From: an uncultured Dehalococcoidia bacterium
Lineage (GTDB): Bacteria; Chloroflexota; Dehalococcoidia; Lucifugimonadales; UBA3495
Assembly: GCA_958296445.1 (NCBI GenBank)
Contig: OY282565.1
Coordinates: forward strand, 1,343,936 to 1,407,935
Length of the DNA stretch: 64,000 nt
Direction: 5' to 3'
The translations under genes were made by a program, and so were the position numbers. Under the pieces are notes generated by a model. The model saw only the letters and a list, made by a program, of their open reading frames with translations. It was not told the DNA's origin and searched no databases. Positions within the stretch are counted from its first letter, which is position 1; each line of letters opens with the position of its first letter. Positions 8,473 to 17,306 of the stretch are shown in pieces.

Positions 8473-10002
8473 ATGACCTCAGTTATCATCGCAGTCCTCG
8501 CCGTCCTGGCGGCCCTGGGTATAGGGATAGCAGCCTGGCTGGCACTTCGGCAGCGCAGTCAGTCGGCCCGTTTGTCGCTGGCCGGCGAAACCGCCGAGGG
8601 CCTGACCGCCCAGGCGCAGGAGGAAAGCAAGAAAATCCTCCTGACAGCGCAAGAAGAGGCGCTGAAACTACGGAACGCGGCTGAGTCGGAAATCAAGGAA
8701 CAACGCCGGGAGCTTACCCGTCTGGAGGATAGGCACCTGCAACGGGAAGAGCAACTGGAGCGCAAAGTAGAGGCGCAAGACCAACGGCAGGCTCAACTGG
8801 CCGAAAGGGAAACCCAAATCGAGAAGTCCCGCCGGGAGGTCGAGGAACAAAAGGCCGAGCAGTCAAGGGCTTTGGAGCGAATCGCTGGTCTTAGCGTTGA
8901 GGAGGCCCGCGATGCGGTGGTCAGGCGGGGCGAGGAAGAAGCTCAGCATGACTTGGCCCGCCGTTACTACGAACTGGAGCGGGAAAACAAGGAGCGGGCG
9001 GATGAGAACGCCCGCCGGATTATCGCCGTCGCCATTAACCGGCTCGCCTCTGATGTGGTTTCGGAAAGCACCACTTCCGTGGTATCCCTGCCCAACGATG
9101 AGATGAAAGGCCGTCTCATTGGCCGCGAAGGGCGTAACATTCGCACACTGGAATCCCTTACCGGGGTGGATGTCATAATTGACGACACCCCTGAAGCGGT
9201 GACTGTTTCCTGCTTCGACCCGGTGCGGCGGGAAGTGGCCCGGCTGTCGCTGGAGAAGCTGGTCTCCGACGGGCGGATTCAGCCCGCCCGCATCGAAGAT
9301 ATGGTGAACCGCGCCCAGAACGAAATTGACCAGATTATTATGAAGGCCGGTGAACAGGCCACTTTCGACGTGGGGGTCAGCGGCTTGGACCGGGAACTGG
9401 TCCGGCTGCTGGGGCAGCTCAAGTATCGCTATAGCTATGGCGAGAACGTGCTGCAACACTCGGTAGAGGTGGGGCTGCTGGCCGGAATGCTGGCCGCCGA
9501 AGCGGGGGCCAATATCCAGGTCGCCAAGGTTGGCGGGCTGCTTCACGATGTGGGCAAGGCATTGACTCACGAAGTGTCGGGCCCTCACGCTGAAATCGGG
9601 GCCGAAATCGCCAAGCGGCACGGCATCAATCACAGCTCTTATCGGGGCATACTGGAGCATCACTGGGACGAACACGAAACGGTGGAGTCTTTCTTGGTGG
9701 CGGCGGCCGACGCCATCAGCGCGGCCCGGCCCGGCGCCCGCAAGGAGTCGCTGCAACTCTATGTGAAACGGCTGAAAGAACTGGAGGCGGTGGCCGCCAG
9801 CTTTGACGGCGTGGAGCGCACGTTTGCGATTCAGGCCGGGCGCGAGGTGCGGGTGATGGTCAAGCCCGAGGATATGGACGACATCAAGGCCGCGTCGCTG
9901 GCCCGCAACATTGCCCGTAAAGTCGAGGAAGACTTGGTTTTCCCCGGCCAAATCAAGGTTACGGTTATCCGGGAAACCCGCAGCGTGGAGTACGCTCGCT
10001 GA
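8473..10002 (+). CDS. rny: Ribonuclease Y
   Basis: A 509-residue membrane-anchored endoribonuclease that starts mRNA decay. It has an N-terminal transmembrane helix (about 2-25), a long charged coiled coil (about 30-190), a KH RNA-binding domain (GRLIGREGRNIRTLES near 212) and the HD hydrolase domain (GGLLHDVGKAL near 354). The ATG at 8473 has AAAGGTGAT directly upstream and puts the membrane helix at the N-terminus; an in-frame TTG at 8431 has no such support. Length and domain order are normal. YmdB, a known companion of RNase Y, follows after a terminator. Confidence 0.95.
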   Translation: MTSVIIAVLAVLAALGIGIAAWLALRQRSQSARLSLAGETAEGLTAQAQEESKKILLTAQEEALKLRNAAESEIKEQRRELTRLEDRHLQREEQLERKVEAQDQRQAQLAERETQIEKSRREVEEQKAEQSRALERIAGLSVEEARDAVVRRGEEEAQHDLARRYYELERENKERADENARRIIAVAINRLASDVVSESTTSVVSLPNDEMKGRLIGREGRNIRTLESLTGVDVIIDDTPEAVTVSCFDPVRREVARLSLEKLVSDGRIQPARIEDMVNRAQNEIDQIIMKAGEQATFDVGVSGLDRELVRLLGQLKYRYSYGENVLQHSVEVGLLAGMLAAEAGANIQVAKVGGLLHDVGKALTHEVSGPHAEIGAEIAKRHGINHSSYRGILEHHWDEHETVESFLVAAADAISAARPGARKESLQLYVKRLKELEAVAASFDGVERTFAIQAGREVRVMVKPEDMDDIKAASLARNIARKVEEDLVFPGQIKVTVIRETRSVEYAR

Positions 10003-10082
10003 AGCAGGAACGCTTTTACATCCATCCGGCTCCTCTGCCGCTCCGCCCGGCAGTTGGGGCCAGCCTGGTCAAGCAATGGAAA

Positions 10083-10125
10083 GGGACTCAGGAGCGGGAA
10101 TACTCCGGCTGCTGGGTCTCTTTTT
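10083..10125 (+). terminator. Intrinsic terminator after rny
   Basis: GGGACTCAG (10083-10091) pairs throughout, counting two G-U pairs, with CTGGGTCTC (10112-10120). An inner GGAG/CTCC stem sits inside, and five T residues follow directly. Confidence 0.65.
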
Positions 10126-10207
10126 CGGTAATCCGGCAAGCCGTAATTGGCGGGCGGCGATTTTAGTAGCATACGATTTAGTATTCTAGGACAAGGAACG
10201 AAACCCA

Positions 10208-10993
10208 TTGCGGATATTGATGATAGGCGACGTAATCGGCAGGCCGGGACGGGAGGCGGTGCGCCGGATTCTGCCCGGGCTGCGCGAGGATAGGGACATA
10301 GACTTGGTTATCGCCAACGGCGAGAACACCGCCGGGGGGTTTGGGCTAACCGCCGAAAGCGCGTCCGAACTGCTGGATTCCGGGGTGGACGTGATTACCT
10401 CGGGCAACCATATCTGGGACAAGAAGGAATTTATCCCATACCTGGACGACGTTCAGGGGGAGGGGCTGCCGGTGCTGCGGCCGGCCAATTATCCCCGGTC
10501 GCCGGGCGTGGGCGTTCTGCGGCGGCGGGGCGTGGCGGTCATCAACCTTATGGGCCGGGTCTTTATGCCGCAGTTGGATTGTCCTTTCCGCACTGCCGAC
10601 CGACTGCTGGATGAGTTGCGGGAGGAGGAACCGACGCCGGTGGTTATCGTGGATTTCCACGCCGAGGCCACATCGGAAAAGCAGGCTATGGGGTGGTATC
10701 TGGACGGGCGGGTAAGCGGCGTGTTCGGGACGCATACCCACGTGGGGACTGTTGACGCCCGTATTTTGCCGCAAGGCACTGCCTATCTTACCGACGTGGG
10801 TATGGCGGGGCCGGTGGATTCGGTAATCGGCAGCGATACCGGCGCGGTGCTGTATCGTTTCCTGACCTCGATGCCGAACAAGCTGCCGGTAGCGAAAGGG
10901 CCGTGCGTGTTCAACGCGGCGCTGGTGGAAGTTGACGAGCAAACCGGGCGTTCCGTATCTCTGGAGCGCGTAGACAGGATGACCCGCAAATGA
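10208..10993 (+). CDS. ymdB: YmdB-family metallophosphoesterase
   Basis: A 261-residue binuclear-metal phosphoesterase, known in Bacillus as a 2',3'-cyclic-nucleotide phosphodiesterase affecting motility and biofilm choice. The metal ligands are visible in GDVIGRPGR (7-15), ANGENTAGG (about 36-44), TSGNHIWD (about 64-71), DFHAEAT and GTHTHVGT (about 174-181). The start is TTG at 10208 with AAGGA ten bases upstream; this gives the expected family N-terminus MRILMIGD. Its stop overlaps the next gene's ATG (ATGA). Confidence 0.92.
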   Translation: MRILMIGDVIGRPGREAVRRILPGLREDRDIDLVIANGENTAGGFGLTAESASELLDSGVDVITSGNHIWDKKEFIPYLDDVQGEGLPVLRPANYPRSPGVGVLRRRGVAVINLMGRVFMPQLDCPFRTADRLLDELREEEPTPVVIVDFHAEATSEKQAMGWYLDGRVSGVFGTHTHVGTVDARILPQGTAYLTDVGMAGPVDSVIGSDTGAVLYRFLTSMPNKLPVAKGPCVFNAALVEVDEQTGRSVSLERVDRMTRK

Positions 10994-11835
10994 GCGCAGT
11001 TGTAGACCTGCATCTTCATACGCTGGCTTCCGACGGACGTCTTACGCCCACCGAGCTGGTGCGGCTGGCGGCGGGGCGGGGGCTGAAAACCATTGCGATT
11101 ACCGACCACGATACCACCGACGGCCTGGCCGAGGCTTTCGATGCGGCTAGGGAGTTTCCCGGCCTGCGCGTCATTCCGGGGATTGAGTTGAGCGCGGACG
11201 TTCCCGGGGATGAGGTTCACGTTCTGGGCTATTTCATTGACCCGGGCGACCCGGAATTGCAGGCCGAGTTGTCGCGTTTCCGGGCGGGACGGGTTGACCG
11301 GGCCAGGACGATGGTTGAGAAGCTGGCCCAAGTGGGGGTTCACTTGGATTGGGAGCGGGTGCAACACTTTGCCGGGGACGGCGCGGTGGGGCGGCCCCAC
11401 GTGGCTATGGCGATGGTCGAGGCGGGTTACTGCCGAGAACCCAAGGATGCTTTTCCCGAATATCTGGGCCGTAACGGGCTGGCCTACGTGGAGCGGGTCA
11501 AGCTCACGCCGGAGGGAGCCGTCGGGATGATTCGGCGGGCCGGCGGCGTGGCGGCGCTGGCGCATCCGGCCTATATGAATGATATGGAAAGCGGAATCGC
11601 CAACTTGGCCGGGAGCGGGCTTTCGGGGATGGAGGTTTACTACGCCAAATATGGCGATGACACGGTGCGGCAGTTGGGCCGGCTGGCCCGGCAGTACCGG
11701 CTCATACCTTGCGGCGGCAGCGATTATCATGGTATGGGGAACAGCGACGAACTTCCGCCCGGCGAGGCCGGGCCGCCGGTGGAGTCGGTGGAACTGCTGG
11801 AGGCCGCCGCCGATGCGGCGCGAGGGAAACGCTAG
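10990..11835 (+). CDS. PHP-domain phosphoesterase (TrpH/RNase AM-like)
   Basis: A 281-residue PHP-superfamily hydrolase. The trinuclear metal-site motifs are visible: DLHLHTLASDG (6-16), ITDHDTTDG (about 36-44), a Glu in PGIELSAD, GRPHVAMAM, ALAHPAYM and a C-terminal GGSDYHG. The family includes 3',5'-nucleoside bisphosphatase and the 5'-to-3' exonuclease RNase AM, which trims rRNA 5' ends. The ATG overlaps the ymdB stop, so it shares the ymdB message, which fits an RNA-turnover theme. The exact substrate is not visible. Confidence 0.88.
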   Translation: MSAVVDLHLHTLASDGRLTPTELVRLAAGRGLKTIAITDHDTTDGLAEAFDAAREFPGLRVIPGIELSADVPGDEVHVLGYFIDPGDPELQAELSRFRAGRVDRARTMVEKLAQVGVHLDWERVQHFAGDGAVGRPHVAMAMVEAGYCREPKDAFPEYLGRNGLAYVERVKLTPEGAVGMIRRAGGVAALAHPAYMNDMESGIANLAGSGLSGMEVYYAKYGDDTVRQLGRLARQYRLIPCGGSDYHGMGNSDELPPGEAGPPVESVELLEAAADAARGKR

Positions 11836-11924
11836 AGTAATCGCGCCTTGATTCGTTATTTCCGCGTAAGGGGGAATGACGGCGGGGGCGTGGCGGGAAA
11901 TCAGAGAAACGCCTTGACGCCTGA

Positions 11925-12620
11925 ATGGAAATAGCCGTTCTATACATCGCCGCCTTTCTGCTGGGATCCATCCCGACGGCTTACATCATAGGGATGCTGG
12001 TCAAGGGAATTGACCTCCGGCGTTATGGCAGCGGGAATGTTGGCGCGAACAACGTCAACCAGCACGTGGGCAAGAAATGGATGGTGGTTCAGGCCCTTTC
12101 CGACTTGCTGGTAAAGGGGGCAGGCTCGATATGGCTTTCGGTCTACGCCGCGGGCGTGCCGTGGGATTCGCCGCTGGTGGTTGGCCCGCCGCTGCTGGTT
12201 ATGGCGGGCAACAACTGGTCGCCTTTCCTGAAGTTTCAGGGGGGGCGGGGGCTGGGGGTGGCCGCCGGAACTTTGCTGGCCTTTTCGCCGCTGATTTTTG
12301 CCATAGCGCTGTTTATTTATTTTGGCGGCTGTCTGCTTCACCGGGCCGGGGCTGCGGTGTGGGCGCTGGCGGCGTTGCTTTCGTTGCCGGTTCTGGCGTT
12401 TTTGGTTCCCGACGGGCTAAAGATGCTGGAAGGGCTTACAATGGTATGGTATTGCTTGGGGGTTGTGGGGCTGGCGTTGCTGAAGCGGCTGCTGGCTAAC
12501 TGGTCGCCATTGCCCGGCGACTTGCCCCGCCGGAAAGTGATTTTCAACCGCCTAGTGCGGGACCGGGACATAGATGACCGGGCGCAGTGGGTTGAACGGA
12601 TACCTGGCGCGACCGGCTGA
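11925..12620 (+). CDS. plsY: Glycerol-3-phosphate acyltransferase PlsY (canonical copy)
   Basis: A 231-residue polytopic membrane enzyme that acylates glycerol-3-phosphate from acyl-phosphate, the first step of phospholipid synthesis. All family motifs are intact: GSIPTAYIIG (14-23), RYGSGNVGANN (33-43) and FQGGRGLGVAAG (about 104-115). The C-terminus extends about 25 residues beyond the last membrane helix. A second, degenerate PlsY paralog lies at 17307-17975. Confidence 0.9.
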   Translation: MEIAVLYIAAFLLGSIPTAYIIGMLVKGIDLRRYGSGNVGANNVNQHVGKKWMVVQALSDLLVKGAGSIWLSVYAAGVPWDSPLVVGPPLLVMAGNNWSPFLKFQGGRGLGVAAGTLLAFSPLIFAIALFIYFGGCLLHRAGAAVWALAALLSLPVLAFLVPDGLKMLEGLTMVWYCLGVVGLALLKRLLANWSPLPGDLPRRKVIFNRLVRDRDIDDRAQWVERIPGATG

Positions 12621-12643
12621 CCGGCCGCCAGCAGGAGCAGGTT

Positions 12644-13174
12644 ATGGCCACGGAACCGCGACAGGCGGGCCAGGAGGCCAACGCCAGTTATTGCAACTGG
12701 CACCCGGAAACCGAAACGCGCCTATATTGCAGTCATTGCGGCAAGAGCATCTGTACGCTGTGCCTGGTTCAGGCGCCGGTGGGGATTCGTTGCCGCGAGT
12801 GCGGCCGCCCGGAAAAGCTGCCCACTTATGACGTGCAGCCGGCCTACTACGCCCGCGCTCTGGCGGCGGCGGGCGCCGCCTCTCTGGGCGGCGGCTTGCT
12901 GTGGCTGCTGCTCAATTACCAGTTCGGCGGGGTTCCTTTCATATCCTCCATATTTGGGTTGGCGGTGGCTTACGGCATCGGCGAACTCATCAGCAGGGTA
13001 GTGAACCGCAAGCGGGGCGTATTGCTGTCTTGGATTGCGGGTGGGGCGATGGTGCTGGCTTATTTAATCTCCGGCGGTTTTTTGCAGCTTTTCAGCACCA
13101 GTTTCTTCACCGTTATACTCAGCCTGCTGTTTCTGGGTATCGCGGTGTATACGGCGGCTTCCAGGGTGCGCTGA
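12644..13174 (+). CDS. Zinc-finger (B-box-like) multispanning membrane protein
   Basis: A 176-residue protein with an N-terminal zinc-binding region of Cys/His pairs (YCNWHPETETRLYCSHCGK, then CTLCLVQ and CRECGRP), followed by four hydrophobic segments (about 70-170). Such rhomboid-neighbour-like proteins are common in Chloroflexota and Actinobacteria; the function is unknown. AGGAGCAGG lies just upstream of the ATG. The gene follows plsY by 23 bases and is probably cotranscribed with it. Confidence 0.75.
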   Translation: MATEPRQAGQEANASYCNWHPETETRLYCSHCGKSICTLCLVQAPVGIRCRECGRPEKLPTYDVQPAYYARALAAAGAASLGGGLLWLLLNYQFGGVPFISSIFGLAVAYGIGELISRVVNRKRGVLLSWIAGGAMVLAYLISGGFLQLFSTSFFTVILSLLFLGIAVYTAASRVR

Positions 13175-13195
13175 CCCGGCCTTTCCGGCCCGGGG

Positions 13196-13693
13196 TTAGT
13201 CGTCGGGGGCGTCCGTTCCCGAAATAGCCAGCTCCTCGCGCAGTTGTTGCAGGGTTTGGCGGATGATGGCGGGGTCGAAACCGCGTCGGTTCAGGAAGGC
13301 GCCTACCCGCCGGTCGAAGGCGGCCCGTCCGTTGGCTGTCTGCCGGGCGGCGTAGCGGGCGGCGGCGCGATGGGCGGCGGCGGCGGAATCGTAGCCATCC
13401 AGCGCGTCTCCGATAACATCCTCGGCTACTCCTTTGTGCCGCAGTTCCCGCTCGATGATGCTGCGGCTGCGGGGCTTGCGCCGCTCGCGGCTGCTGCGCC
13501 ACTGCCGGGCGAACCCGGCGTCGTCGAGCAGGCCCTCGGATTCCAGACGGGCTACTGTCTGCTCCGCCGCGGCGCTGCCGAAGCGGGGGGCCAGCCGCTC
13601 CCGCATTTCCTGCACTGTCCGGGGCCGGGTGGTCAGCAGGCGTAGGGCGGCGCCTCGCGCCCTTTCCGGTTCGGGGGTTGGGGCGTCGTGCAT
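13196..13693 (-). CDS. recX: RecA regulator RecX
   Basis: A 165-residue RecX-family protein that binds RecA filaments and limits recombinase activity. It is all-helical and Arg-rich, with the recognisable three-helix repeats (GAALRLLTTRPRTVQEMRER, LLDDAGFARQWRSSRERR, SRSIIERELRHKGVAEDVI). It lies 115 bases downstream of recA on the same strand, the usual arrangement. Confidence 0.85.
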   Translation of the reverse strand: MHDAPTPEPERARGAALRLLTTRPRTVQEMRERLAPRFGSAAAEQTVARLESEGLLDDAGFARQWRSSRERRKPRSRSIIERELRHKGVAEDVIGDALDGYDSAAAAHRAAARYAARQTANGRAAFDRRVGAFLNRRGFDPAIIRQTLQQLREELAISGTDAPDD

Positions 13694-13717
13694 CGGTTGG
13701 CCTCTTTTGGGGTGGGG

Positions 13718-13765
13718 TTTTCAACGCAGAGGGCGCAGAGTACGCGCAGAGGGCGCAGATTTTTT
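13718..13765. repeat. NAEGAE-type dispersed repeat
   Basis: Two copies of CGCAGAGGGCGCAGA in the recA-recX gap. The same unit recurs near 15947, 62083-62175 (as an inverted pair) and 62671-62710. Confidence 0.6.
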
Positions 13766-13808
13766 GTTTGTGCTTTGGCTGCTCTGCGTTGAATTTGGTT
13801 GTTGTTGG

Positions 13809-14912
13809 TTAGTCGGCGGGGGTTGGTTCGGAGCCGTTGCGGGATGTGGTGGCGTTGATGGCCGGGTTGTCGTCGTCGCCTAGTTCCGGGTCGGGGCCGG
13901 GGGTGGTGGCGTCGTCGTTGGCGCGGATGCGGTTTTCCACCGATGCGGCGATTTCGGGGTGGTGTAGCAGGAAGTCTTTGGCGTTTTCGCGGCCTTGGCC
14001 CAAGCGGGTTTCGCCGTAGGAGTAGAAGGCGCCGGACTTTTTGACGATGCCCCGGGATGCGCCCAGCTCCAGCAGGTCGCCCATCTTGCTGATGCCTTGG
14101 TTGAACATAATGTCGAATTCGGCAACGCGGAAGGGGGCGGCCACCTTGTTTTTCACGATGCGGGCGCGTACCCGGTTTCCGGTGACTTCGGAACCCTGCT
14201 TGATGGATTCGACGCGGCGCAGGTCTATCCGAACCGAGCTGTAGAACTTGAGGGCCCGTCCGCCGGGGGTGACTTCCGGGCTGCCGTAGGTGACGCCGAT
14301 CTTTTCGCGGAGCTGGTTGATGAAAATTACGGCGGTTTTGGATTTGTGGATGGTGCCGGTGAGCTTGCGGAGGGCTTGGGACATCAGGCGGGCCTGGAGG
14401 CCGACGTGGGTGTCGCCAATGTCGCCCTCGATTTCGGCCTGGGGGACTAGGGCGGCCACGCTGTCCACGACCACGGCGTCCACGGCGCCGCTACGCACCA
14501 GTTGCTCGGTGATGTCGAGGGCCTGCTCGGCGCTGTCGGGCTGGGCGATGAGCAGTTCGGTCAGGTCCAGGCCGCAGTTGTCGGCGTAGGACGGGTCGAG
14601 GGCGTGTTCGACGTCGATGTAGGCGGCGACGCCCCCGGCTTTCTGGGTTTCGGCCATAAGGTGAATGGCGAGGGTGGATTTGCCGGCGGATTCGGCGCCG
14701 AAAATTTCGGTTACCCGGCCGCGGGGGACGCCCCCGATGCCGAGGGCCAGGTCAACGGCTAGGGAACCCGTGGAAATGGACTCGGTGGCTAGGGAGTTGC
14801 TGATTTCGCCCAGCCGCATCACCGCGCCTTTGCCGTGGTCTTTCTCGATGCTGCCGAGGGCAATGTCCAGAGCGGTCTTTTTGTCGTTGTTTTCGGTCTT
14901 TTCCTTTTTCAT
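13809..14912 (-). CDS. recA: Recombinase RecA
   Basis: A 367-residue DNA-dependent ATPase for homologous strand exchange and LexA self-cleavage. The Walker A motif is GAESAGKST (72-80), Walker B is the VVVDSVAAL region, and the L1/L2 loops and C-terminal domain are complete. The tail is acidic, as usual, but also Thr/Asn-rich. The ATG at 14912 has AGAGGA about twelve bases upstream. A 6-bp inverted repeat that could be an SOS operator lies about 40 bases further upstream. recX follows. Confidence 0.97.
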   Translation of the reverse strand: MKKEKTENNDKKTALDIALGSIEKDHGKGAVMRLGEISNSLATESISTGSLAVDLALGIGGVPRGRVTEIFGAESAGKSTLAIHLMAETQKAGGVAAYIDVEHALDPSYADNCGLDLTELLIAQPDSAEQALDITEQLVRSGAVDAVVVDSVAALVPQAEIEGDIGDTHVGLQARLMSQALRKLTGTIHKSKTAVIFINQLREKIGVTYGSPEVTPGGRALKFYSSVRIDLRRVESIKQGSEVTGNRVRARIVKNKVAAPFRVAEFDIMFNQGISKMGDLLELGASRGIVKKSGAFYSYGETRLGQGRENAKDFLLHHPEIAASVENRIRANDDATTPGPDPELGDDDNPAINATTSRNGSEPTPAD

Positions 14913-14950
14913 TACCCAGCACGTTCCTCTCTTTGGAATGGAACAAGGCT

Positions 14951-14968
14951 AACATAAGCATATATGTT
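14951..14968. promoter_or_regulatory. Possible SOS (LexA) operator of recA
   Basis: Perfect inverted repeat AACATA-N6-TATGTT located 39-56 bases upstream of the recA start, in an AT-rich patch that would hold the promoter. It does not match the exact GAAC-N4-GTTC box of Gram-positives, so assignment rests on position and symmetry only. Confidence 0.4.
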
Positions 14969-14999
14969 CTAGCAATAGGGAAGTGTCATTAAGCGGGGA

Positions 15000-15570
15000 A
15001 ATTGGGAAATTCGCCTTTGGCGGCCTTAGCGAGGGGTAGGGGTCTGGCTGCTCAGGGCGGGATTCTTCGCTTTGCTCAGAATGACAGGGGGTTGCTCAGA
15101 GTGACGGATGGGTGCTTAGAATGACGGACGGTTGCTTAGGATGACAGGTGGTTGCTTAGGTGGCAGGCGGCGGAATTGGATTGGGGGAATTTTGCGATTT
15201 TCTCTCGATTTGTCTGAATCAGGATTTTCAGGATTAAAGGATTTACCGGATGGGGGGATTTTGATTCGGACAATTCTGGGTTGAGGGAATTGGGAAATTC
15301 CCCTTTGGCGTCCTTAGCGTGGGGTAGGGGTCTTGCTGTCCAGGGTGGGATTCTTCGCTTTGCTCAGAATGACAGACGGGTTGTCGGCCTTAGCGGGGCT
15401 AGGGGTCTTGCTGCCCGGGGTGGGATTCTTCGCTTTGCTCAGAATGACAGGTGGTTGCTTAGAATGACAGATGACTTGGCGGCCTTAGCGATGGGTAGGT
15501 GTCTTGCTGTCCGGGGTGGGATTCTTCGCTTTGCTCAGAATGGCAGACGGTTGGTCGGAATGACAGATAG
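15000..15570. repeat. Dispersed repeat cluster
   Basis: The gene-free stretch upstream of recA holds four copies of the TTCGCTTTGCTCAGAATGA family (near 15065, 15353, 15427 and, with one change, 15525) and one copy of the TCTGAATCAGGATTTTCAGG family near 15213. Nothing else is visible. Confidence 0.8.
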
Positions 15571-15641
15571 GGCTTGACCGGGGAATCCGGTTTTGGGCGG
15601 TGGTGGGGTGTGGGGGGCCAACTGGCCCTTGGTTAGAATTC

Positions 15642-15866
15642 TCAGGTGCCGCCCTTGTAGCCGATGGTTACGGCGCCGTTTTCTACGATTACCGGGGTTA
15701 TGCGCTCGCCTTTGGTTAGGGCTAGGAGTTCGGGGATGCGGTCTTCCTGCTGGGACAGGTCTACTTCTTGGTAGGGGACTTTGCGCTTGCGGTAGTCCAT
15801 TTTGGCGGCGGAGGAAAAGGCGCAGTCGGGATGGGTGTATAGGATTACGTCGCTGGCTTGAGTCAC
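15642..15866 (-). CDS. Glutaredoxin-like protein of the UXX-star type (Cys form)
   Basis: A 74-residue thioredoxin-fold protein with the redox-site segment YTHPDCAFSSAAK near residues 10-22 and a TPVIVENGAVTIGYKGGT-type C-terminus. This resembles the small UXX-star glutaredoxin-like family, many of whose members carry selenocysteine where this one has Cys. Only one active-site Cys is present (C-x-x-S). GTG at 15866 is preferred because the domain starts there; the longer ORF to 16016 adds low-complexity residues and overlaps the TPR gene start. The family assignment is from memory of the pattern. Confidence 0.65.
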   Translation of the reverse strand: MTQASDVILYTHPDCAFSSAAKMDYRKRKVPYQEVDLSQQEDRIPELLALTKGERITPVIVENGAVTIGYKGGT

Positions 15867-16006
15867 GTTGCCCCCTGACGGTTGTGGATTTTGGGGAATT
15901 GTACGCGCCGCCGCCGTTTTGTTCAACGCGGGGGCGGGGGGAATACGCAGAGGGCGCAAGGGTGTTATGCTAGGGGGGGCAATTTTTTCCGGCAGGCCGT
16001 TTCTTG

Positions 16007-17203
16007 ATGGATGCATCCGATATATCCGGTATGTCCGGCGCGGCGGGCGGGGAGTCCGCCGTTGAGATTTTGGTATCGTTGCTGGAGCAACATTCCGTTG
16101 GCGTTGGGCGGATTACGCCGGGGCCGCGGGGTTCGCGGTTGAGCGGGGAGCCGCGGTTGCGGCTGGAGGCCGTGGTGGGCGCCCTTAGCAGCGAGGAAAT
16201 TGACGGCGTGATGCTGGCTTACGCCAACGCCTGTTATGCTTTGGGCCGCCACGATGAGGCGTCGGCAACCTACCGCGCGGTGCTGGAGCGTTCTCCGGCG
16301 GATGTTGACGCGCGGTTTAATCTGGGGCTGTCGCAACTGCGGCTGCGGCAGCCGGAGCAGGCGGTTCGGGAGTTTACCGAGGCGCTGGTGCGTTCTCCGC
16401 AGCTTGCCGAAGCCTATTACCAGCGGGGCAACGCCTACGATGATTTGGGCGATGTGGAGCGGGCGCTGGCGGATTATTCCCGTGCCATTGATTTGTCGCC
16501 GGGGTACATCCAGCCGATGTATAACCGGGGCATTGTGCTGGCCGGGGCCGGGCGGCATCAGGAGGCGGTGGTGCAGTTCGACCGGGTTATCGCGCTGCGG
16601 CCCGATATTGGTAACGCGCATCTGAACCGGGGCGCGTCTCTGGACGAGCTGGGGCTGCACGATGAGGCCATTGGCAGTTACAGCCGCGCCGCCGGGATTA
16701 ACCCGGATGACCCGCATCCTCGTTTCAACCGCGCCCGCACCTGCTATTATCTGGGCCGTTTGCAGGAGGCGCTGGACGATTATTCGGAAGTGCTGCGGCT
16801 GGACCCGGAGGATGCCGAAGCCTATAATAATCGGGGGCTGGCCTACGATGCGCTGGGCGACTACGCTTCGGCGGCCGCCGATTATGAGCGGGCTTTGGAG
16901 GTGCGGGCGGATTTCGCCGAGGCGCACAGCAATTTGGGCGCGGTTCTGGAGGCTCAGGGGGAGGTCAATGGGGCGCTGGAGGCTTACCGCTCGGCTTTGG
17001 ATGCTAACCCGAACCTGGCGTCGGCCCATTACAACGCGGCGCGGGTTTATTCGCAGATTGGCGATGTGGAGTCTTGCCTGCGCCATTTGGATAGCGTGCT
17101 ACGGCTGGCCCCGGAGCTGGCCGGGGACGCGGCGCAGGATGAGCATCTTGGCTGGGCGCTGCGGTTGCGGGAAATGCGGGAGTCGCGGGGGGCGGAGGGT
17201 TAG
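16007..17203 (+). CDS. Tetratricopeptide-repeat protein
   Basis: A 398-residue soluble protein made almost entirely of about nine TPR units from residue 60 onward, with the classic spacing (for example AYYQRGNAYDDLGDVERALADY and AYNNRGLAYDALGDYASAAADY). TPR proteins are scaffolds for protein-protein contacts. No signal peptide, kinase or sulfotransferase domain is attached. The start is the ATG at 16007, one codon after a TTG. The partner cannot be deduced from the neighbours. Confidence 0.85.
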   Translation: MDASDISGMSGAAGGESAVEILVSLLEQHSVGVGRITPGPRGSRLSGEPRLRLEAVVGALSSEEIDGVMLAYANACYALGRHDEASATYRAVLERSPADVDARFNLGLSQLRLRQPEQAVREFTEALVRSPQLAEAYYQRGNAYDDLGDVERALADYSRAIDLSPGYIQPMYNRGIVLAGAGRHQEAVVQFDRVIALRPDIGNAHLNRGASLDELGLHDEAIGSYSRAAGINPDDPHPRFNRARTCYYLGRLQEALDDYSEVLRLDPEDAEAYNNRGLAYDALGDYASAAADYERALEVRADFAEAHSNLGAVLEAQGEVNGALEAYRSALDANPNLASAHYNAARVYSQIGDVESCLRHLDSVLRLAPELAGDAAQDEHLGWALRLREMRESRGAEG

Positions 17204-17205
17204 GG

Positions 17206-17280
17206 GGATTCTTCGCTTTGCTCAGAATGACAGAGGGCGGGAGCGGCGGGGGGTGGGCGCACGGCTGTGCGCCCCTACAT
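17206..17280. repeat. Repeat core plus REP palindrome
   Basis: One TTCGCTTTGCTCAGAATGA copy immediately after the TPR stop codon, then one GGGCGCACGGCTGTGCGCCC palindrome, in the gap between two convergent genes. Confidence 0.7.
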
Positions 17281-17306
17281 TGCACACGGCGGAGGGGGGC
17301 GTCGGG

